This document shows, piece after piece, positions 60,397-64,000 of a stretch of DNA of 64,000 nucleotides. This DNA is from Nemophila menziesii. Taxonomy: Eukaryota; Streptophyta; Magnoliopsida; Boraginales; Hydrophyllaceae. The notes under the pieces were generated by a model. That model was not told the origin of the DNA and ran no database searches. It was given only the letters and a program-made list of their open reading frames with translations. Position 1 is the stretch's first letter. Every line of letters begins with the position of its first letter. Made by a program: the position numbers and the translations under genes. Where the stretch lies: NCBI GenBank assembly GCA_029959085.1, contig JARWIR010000090.1, positions 620,001 to 684,000 on the forward strand, in the 5' to 3' direction.

Positions 60397-61170
60397 ATCT
60401 ATCTTATACCCAATATCTGAAGATACTTGGACAAAACTTAGTTAAAAAACCCATAATTGATTGTGCAAAAATTCATAATTTAGTTTATATTAATACTTGT
60501 ATGAAAATCATATATAAAAATCGTGTTCCACACAAAAATGATTAAAGAGACACCAAACTGATTAGCATGACTTTGTAGCCCAAAAACTATATAAGTTAAT
60601 CATCCCACCACCCACCCCCATTTTACACGTTCTAATTCAGAATTAAAAAATACTTGCAATTATTGAGACATCCAAATGACAATAAAACCAAAAACTACCC
60701 CAAAACATAATAATACATTTCATGTACTAACTACTAATTAACTTGCAAACTCGAACATACAACATTTTATCTCTACATGTATAACGATCTCCTCATCACA
60801 TGTATTAACATCCCGTTCAAGTAGGGACTTGCCAAAAAAAGTTTAAGAATTCATTTGGGGATATTTACACTAGTGGTCTATGTGTTATTTTATATATATA
60901 TAAATATACAATATGATTTAAGATATATATGTCGCATAACGTAAAGACTAAATGTGCAATATACCCTATCAATTATAAGACATAATACAACAAAATCAAA
61001 ATACATCTCTTTTCTTATGCATAAAAGAGGTTGTGGCAATACGACGGGACTTATAAGTTTTTTCTCGTGATCGTATCATTCTCGTTGTTGGCTGAACAAT
61101 TGTATTACACATTCTATTTGGGTTTGTAGAATCAAAAATATTCAGTCTAAGCTGCATTTACAAAATGATA
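60394..61170. other. AT-rich intergenic DNA, nothing recognised
   Basis: No convincing frame, repeat or regulatory element. Confidence 0.4.
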
Positions 61171-61172
61171 TT

Positions 61173-61735
61173 TTAATTAAATAAAGACATCATATCTTTT
61201 GAACTCAGACCTGCTCCATCAGCTAAAAAATTCTTTTTCGGCTTGCTTTTCACCTCAGAAGGTGGGAGTTTGAAGATCTCTTGATTGATTGATTCCATGG
61301 CATTTCTTTCTTTCAAAATTAGCCTTATACCAACCTTCATTCTGGATTTATTTTTCACCTCAGGAGGAAACTTTCATGCTTTCTTGGTTGATCGATTCCG
61401 TAACATTTACTTCTTCCGAAATCACCACCGCAGCAACGACTCTGACCTTGTTTTTGTTCTCTTTCTTTGCCTTGGTAAGAGGAAGTTTCACCGTGTCCAC
61501 GAAGGTGGAAGCAGCTGAGGGTGCCTGATTAATAAAGTCATGCACAACAATAGGATCAATTCAATTATTAGTAGCCAAATTTTGTTATGAATTTCGATAA
61601 TTCCTTTGCTACTAGACGGTTCAATATCGGTGGTAGAATTTTTTAACCTCGCTAAAAGGTAAATCATCACAATCTTCAAAAATTTGCTTTGACTTGTCAT
61701 TTTTGCAGGAGGCAGGTGGCGAATCGTTACTTATG
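61173..61735 (-). pseudogene. Unidentified gene fragment with ESINQE repeats, frameshifted
   Basis: Minus-strand translation in three frames looks coding: DIGSISNDSPPASCKNDKSK and IFEDCDDLPFSEVKKFYHR (about 61730-61640), EPSSSKGIIEIHNKIW (about 61625-61575), then HDFINQAPSAASTFVDTVKL and ESINQESMKV (61545-61363), then MKVGIRLILKERNAMESINQ with EIFKLPPSEVKSKPKKNF (61340-61200). A motif ESINQE..K.PP.EVK.K occurs twice, about 100 bp apart. At least two frameshifts break it. I do not recognise the family; it could be exons of a poorly known gene or a decayed copy. Confidence 0.35.
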
Positions 61736-61739
61736 CTCC

Positions 61740-62359
61740 CAATATCGAAGAACCACCAAACAACTATGTCAACTTCAGTTATACAGTTTTTATGTCACGA
61801 CGTAATAGGAAAAGAATTTTGGAACAAAAAATAAAATAATAGGAAATGAATTTTTTTTTTTTAGGCAAAGGAAATGAATTAACCAAGCTGAGAAAAAACG
61901 CTTGAATTTTTTTGGCTTGTTTGTCAGATGCTTCGGCAACTTTTTATCTGACCTTGACATTAATTCTCTTTCCTAAGATGCATAATAAAAACAATCAAAG
62001 ATTGATTACACTACATTTAGTGGGTTCAAAAGAACTGATACATTGAGTATTGTATAAAAAAAATAAAATTAGGAATAGGATTAATCACCAAGATTCAATA
62101 ATTTACTTAATATCACGTAATATCTAATTAAATCATATATTTATTATCCTGGATCAGTAAAAGTTGTACAACATTTAAGTTATTCGTCTGAATCATTGAT
62201 ATCTTTTTTTTATAACTAAATCTCATTGTGAGACATATTTTTATGTTCTTTTTGTGTTTAATTGAAGGATTTTTTTTCTATTATAGTAGTATGATATATT
62301 CTCGTTTTTTGTCCTGTCTTTGAGATTTGTCATTTTCAATTTACGCGTAATTTGTGTGT
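61740..62359. other. AT-rich intergenic DNA, nothing recognised
   Basis: No supported feature. Confidence 0.4.
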
Positions 62360-62361
62360 TA

Positions 62362-62615
62362 TTCCTTCCGTCCACTTTTATTTTACCTTCTTTCTAAAAA
62401 AAATTGTCCAACAATATTTGTCCTTTTACATTATCAAGATATTTTTTCTATAATTTTTTCAATATCACCCTTAATTATTTAACTAAAAGTTATGGTACAA
62501 TAAATGACATTATACTTGATGAATAGGGTTAATATAGTAAAGAAGTGGTGTATTTAATATCTTTTTTACTCCTTGTGCCATAAAAAGTAGGACAAATAAA
62601 AGTGGACGGAGGGAG
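62362..62615. mobile_element. Stowaway-like MITE (Tc1/Mariner)
   Basis: Left end TA-TTCCTTCCGTCCACTTTTAT and right end, inverted, TA-CTCCCTCCGTCCACTTTTAT match along about 25 bp and lie next to TA dinucleotides. Size 254 bp, AT-rich, non-coding. The near-perfect right end suggests a fairly young copy. Confidence 0.92.
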
Positions 62616-62617
62616 TA

Positions 62618-64000
62618 ATTGTGAAGCTGTAAGGTACAAACGTTATATTAGATCTCAAAGTATGTGTAAAAAGTTGAGGAAAGGATATAAAAGAAGGAAA
62701 CCAATAGCAAAAGGCTAAATAGACCGTTTTTAGAAAGTGAAAGAGTTGCCGGCTAAAATTTGAAAGTGAATTGTTTTTTATGTCACGTGAAATTTACAAA
62801 GTAGGATGTCTCAAAATTACAGTTGCACAGTCGCGTGGTCATTGAGTTTTTGCAATTTGGAGTTGTAAGAAGAAGTTACACATTCTACAACTGGCGTGAC
62901 TCGAATCTGTCCCCTTTTGGAGGAAAACGATATTTGGGATGAGCTAGGTCATTTAAACCGAGACCATGACCCATGAACGTTTTTTAACCTATTTATATCA
63001 GCTCATAAAAGTAAGAAATCATCCCTTGGCCACCAGAGCTCACCTTTCATCAAGAACTCAACCATAGAAGCGTTTAGGAGGATCTAGAGAATGAAGAATC
63101 AAAAGTTAGAGATTCACCACATCAATTCCACCCTTCTCCATCTCTACACTTAGGGTAAATATCGTTAGCATACTCTGTCTTTAATTTATTTTACGCTATT
63201 CATCATCGGTTTGTATGCATAATTAATTCATCTTGCTTAGGATTTGTAATTACATGAACCACTGATTATTACTTTATGTTCAAATTTAATTGGGTATTAT
63301 AGTATTTAATTGAATTGGTATTTAATCTATTTCCATTAACTAAGTGTTTATTTTAATACTACTTATACTTTTGCCAAGTCCTTGGTAGCTTTAGTAATTA
63401 AATTCGGCACTAACAAGGGTTTTTAATTGCGCATATAGCGTCTGGCGTCTAGTGTGAGGTATTGAACCTAGATGTCTTGCCCAATTAGGTTGTCAATAAG
63501 GTTAGAACCTAATTCTTCGGAAACCATTTATAGGGTCACCTAAGAAGGGTCTCAAATGATGAAAGGTTGTATTCTAAGCTACCGACATGAGTTAGAAGGA
63601 TAGTTGAATACCGACTATTATGAAATTACACCTTCACCCTTATTCCTAGAAATGTGAACTCGATAGGATAGGTTCATACTTGTATCTCCTTATCTATTAC
63701 CTTATCTGTATAATTATTTATTATTTATTTAATTAGAAAACACAACACTTTACTTGCTTATCTTCTAATCGAAACATTTAAAACCATTTATTATAATATT
63801 GAACACGAGTTAAAATAACAACCTAAATCCTTGCGAACGAATTCATTTTACTTACTTATTACTCGTAACGAATGTGACCAAAGATGATCTTGTCGAAGAT
63901 TAGGTTTCACCAGGGGCATTAAAGGATAATGATGGGGGAGTTTATTCCAGGATTCAGACCCGTACACTTGCGGAGAGTTAATCGTAGTTTTTGAGGTGTG
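62618..64000. other. Non-coding 3' end of the window, possible start of a retroelement
   Basis: No open frame of note. The stretch 62990-64000 has balanced composition with a TATA-like ACCTATTTATATCAGC (62989) and a C/A-rich leader, then long non-coding sequence ending in CCCGTACACTTGCGG (63959). The style recalls untranslated leaders of large LTR elements, but no primer-binding site or domain is inside the window. Confidence 0.3.

Noticed and set aside
62990..64000. Definite LTR retrotransposon 5' end
   Set aside because: Style is suggestive, but no LTR border, primer-binding site or coding domain lies inside the window.

Overview
This window is nuclear DNA from a flowering plant, most likely a eudicot. 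It is AT-rich, its genes have short GT-AG introns, the two host genes encode plant proteins (an auxin-conjugating GH3 enzyme and a MOB1 activator), and nearly everything else is plant-type mobile DNA: hAT, Stowaway, Mutator-like and exon-carrying DNA transposons, LINEs with a plant RNase H domain, Copia elements and a tRNA-derived SINE. I could not place it in a family or genus from sequence alone.

Host genes lie only in the first 8.5 kb. A three-exon GH3 gene (940-3094, +) has a clear TATA box, a G-box and an auxin-response-type element upstream and encodes 613 residues. A seven-exon MOB1 gene (6476-8430, -) reassembles to exactly 215 residues. A dead LINE 3' end lies between them (about 4616-5620), and a Stowaway element sits just upstream of the MOB1 promoter.

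From 10.3 to 32 kb the window is a stack of dated insertions. A 4.4-kb hAT element (10330-14732) has both ends and an 8-bp target duplication but a broken transposase. A 4.1-kb transposon (16425-20525) with a 10-bp target duplication carries exons of the RNA polymerase I subunit RPA43 and is itself interrupted by a small hAT element. A 1.0-kb relative (30737-31765) carries the first exon of a CSC1/OSCA-type channel gene and has split a SINE. A second SINE copy sits inside a Stowaway element. Remnants of an LTR with its primer-binding site and of an antisense LINE follow.

From 32 to 49 kb there is a worn-out LINE (about 32310-38139), an internally deleted Copia element on the minus strand (39268-41617), Mutator-like MITEs, and a tandem duplication of about 0.8 kb (43031-44634). 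The region 45.7-49.2 kb is non-coding and unassigned.

From 49 to 59 kb there is a nested locus: an internally deleted copy of the same hAT family as the 4.4-kb element (51149-53204), then a near-perfect long palindrome (arms about 427 bp) interrupted by a 4.6-kb LINE with an intact 1423-residue ORF2 (54127-58746, -). The last 5 kb hold microsatellites, a Stowaway MITE and a broken unidentified gene fragment. No bacterial, organellar or rRNA sequence and no CRISPR array was seen.
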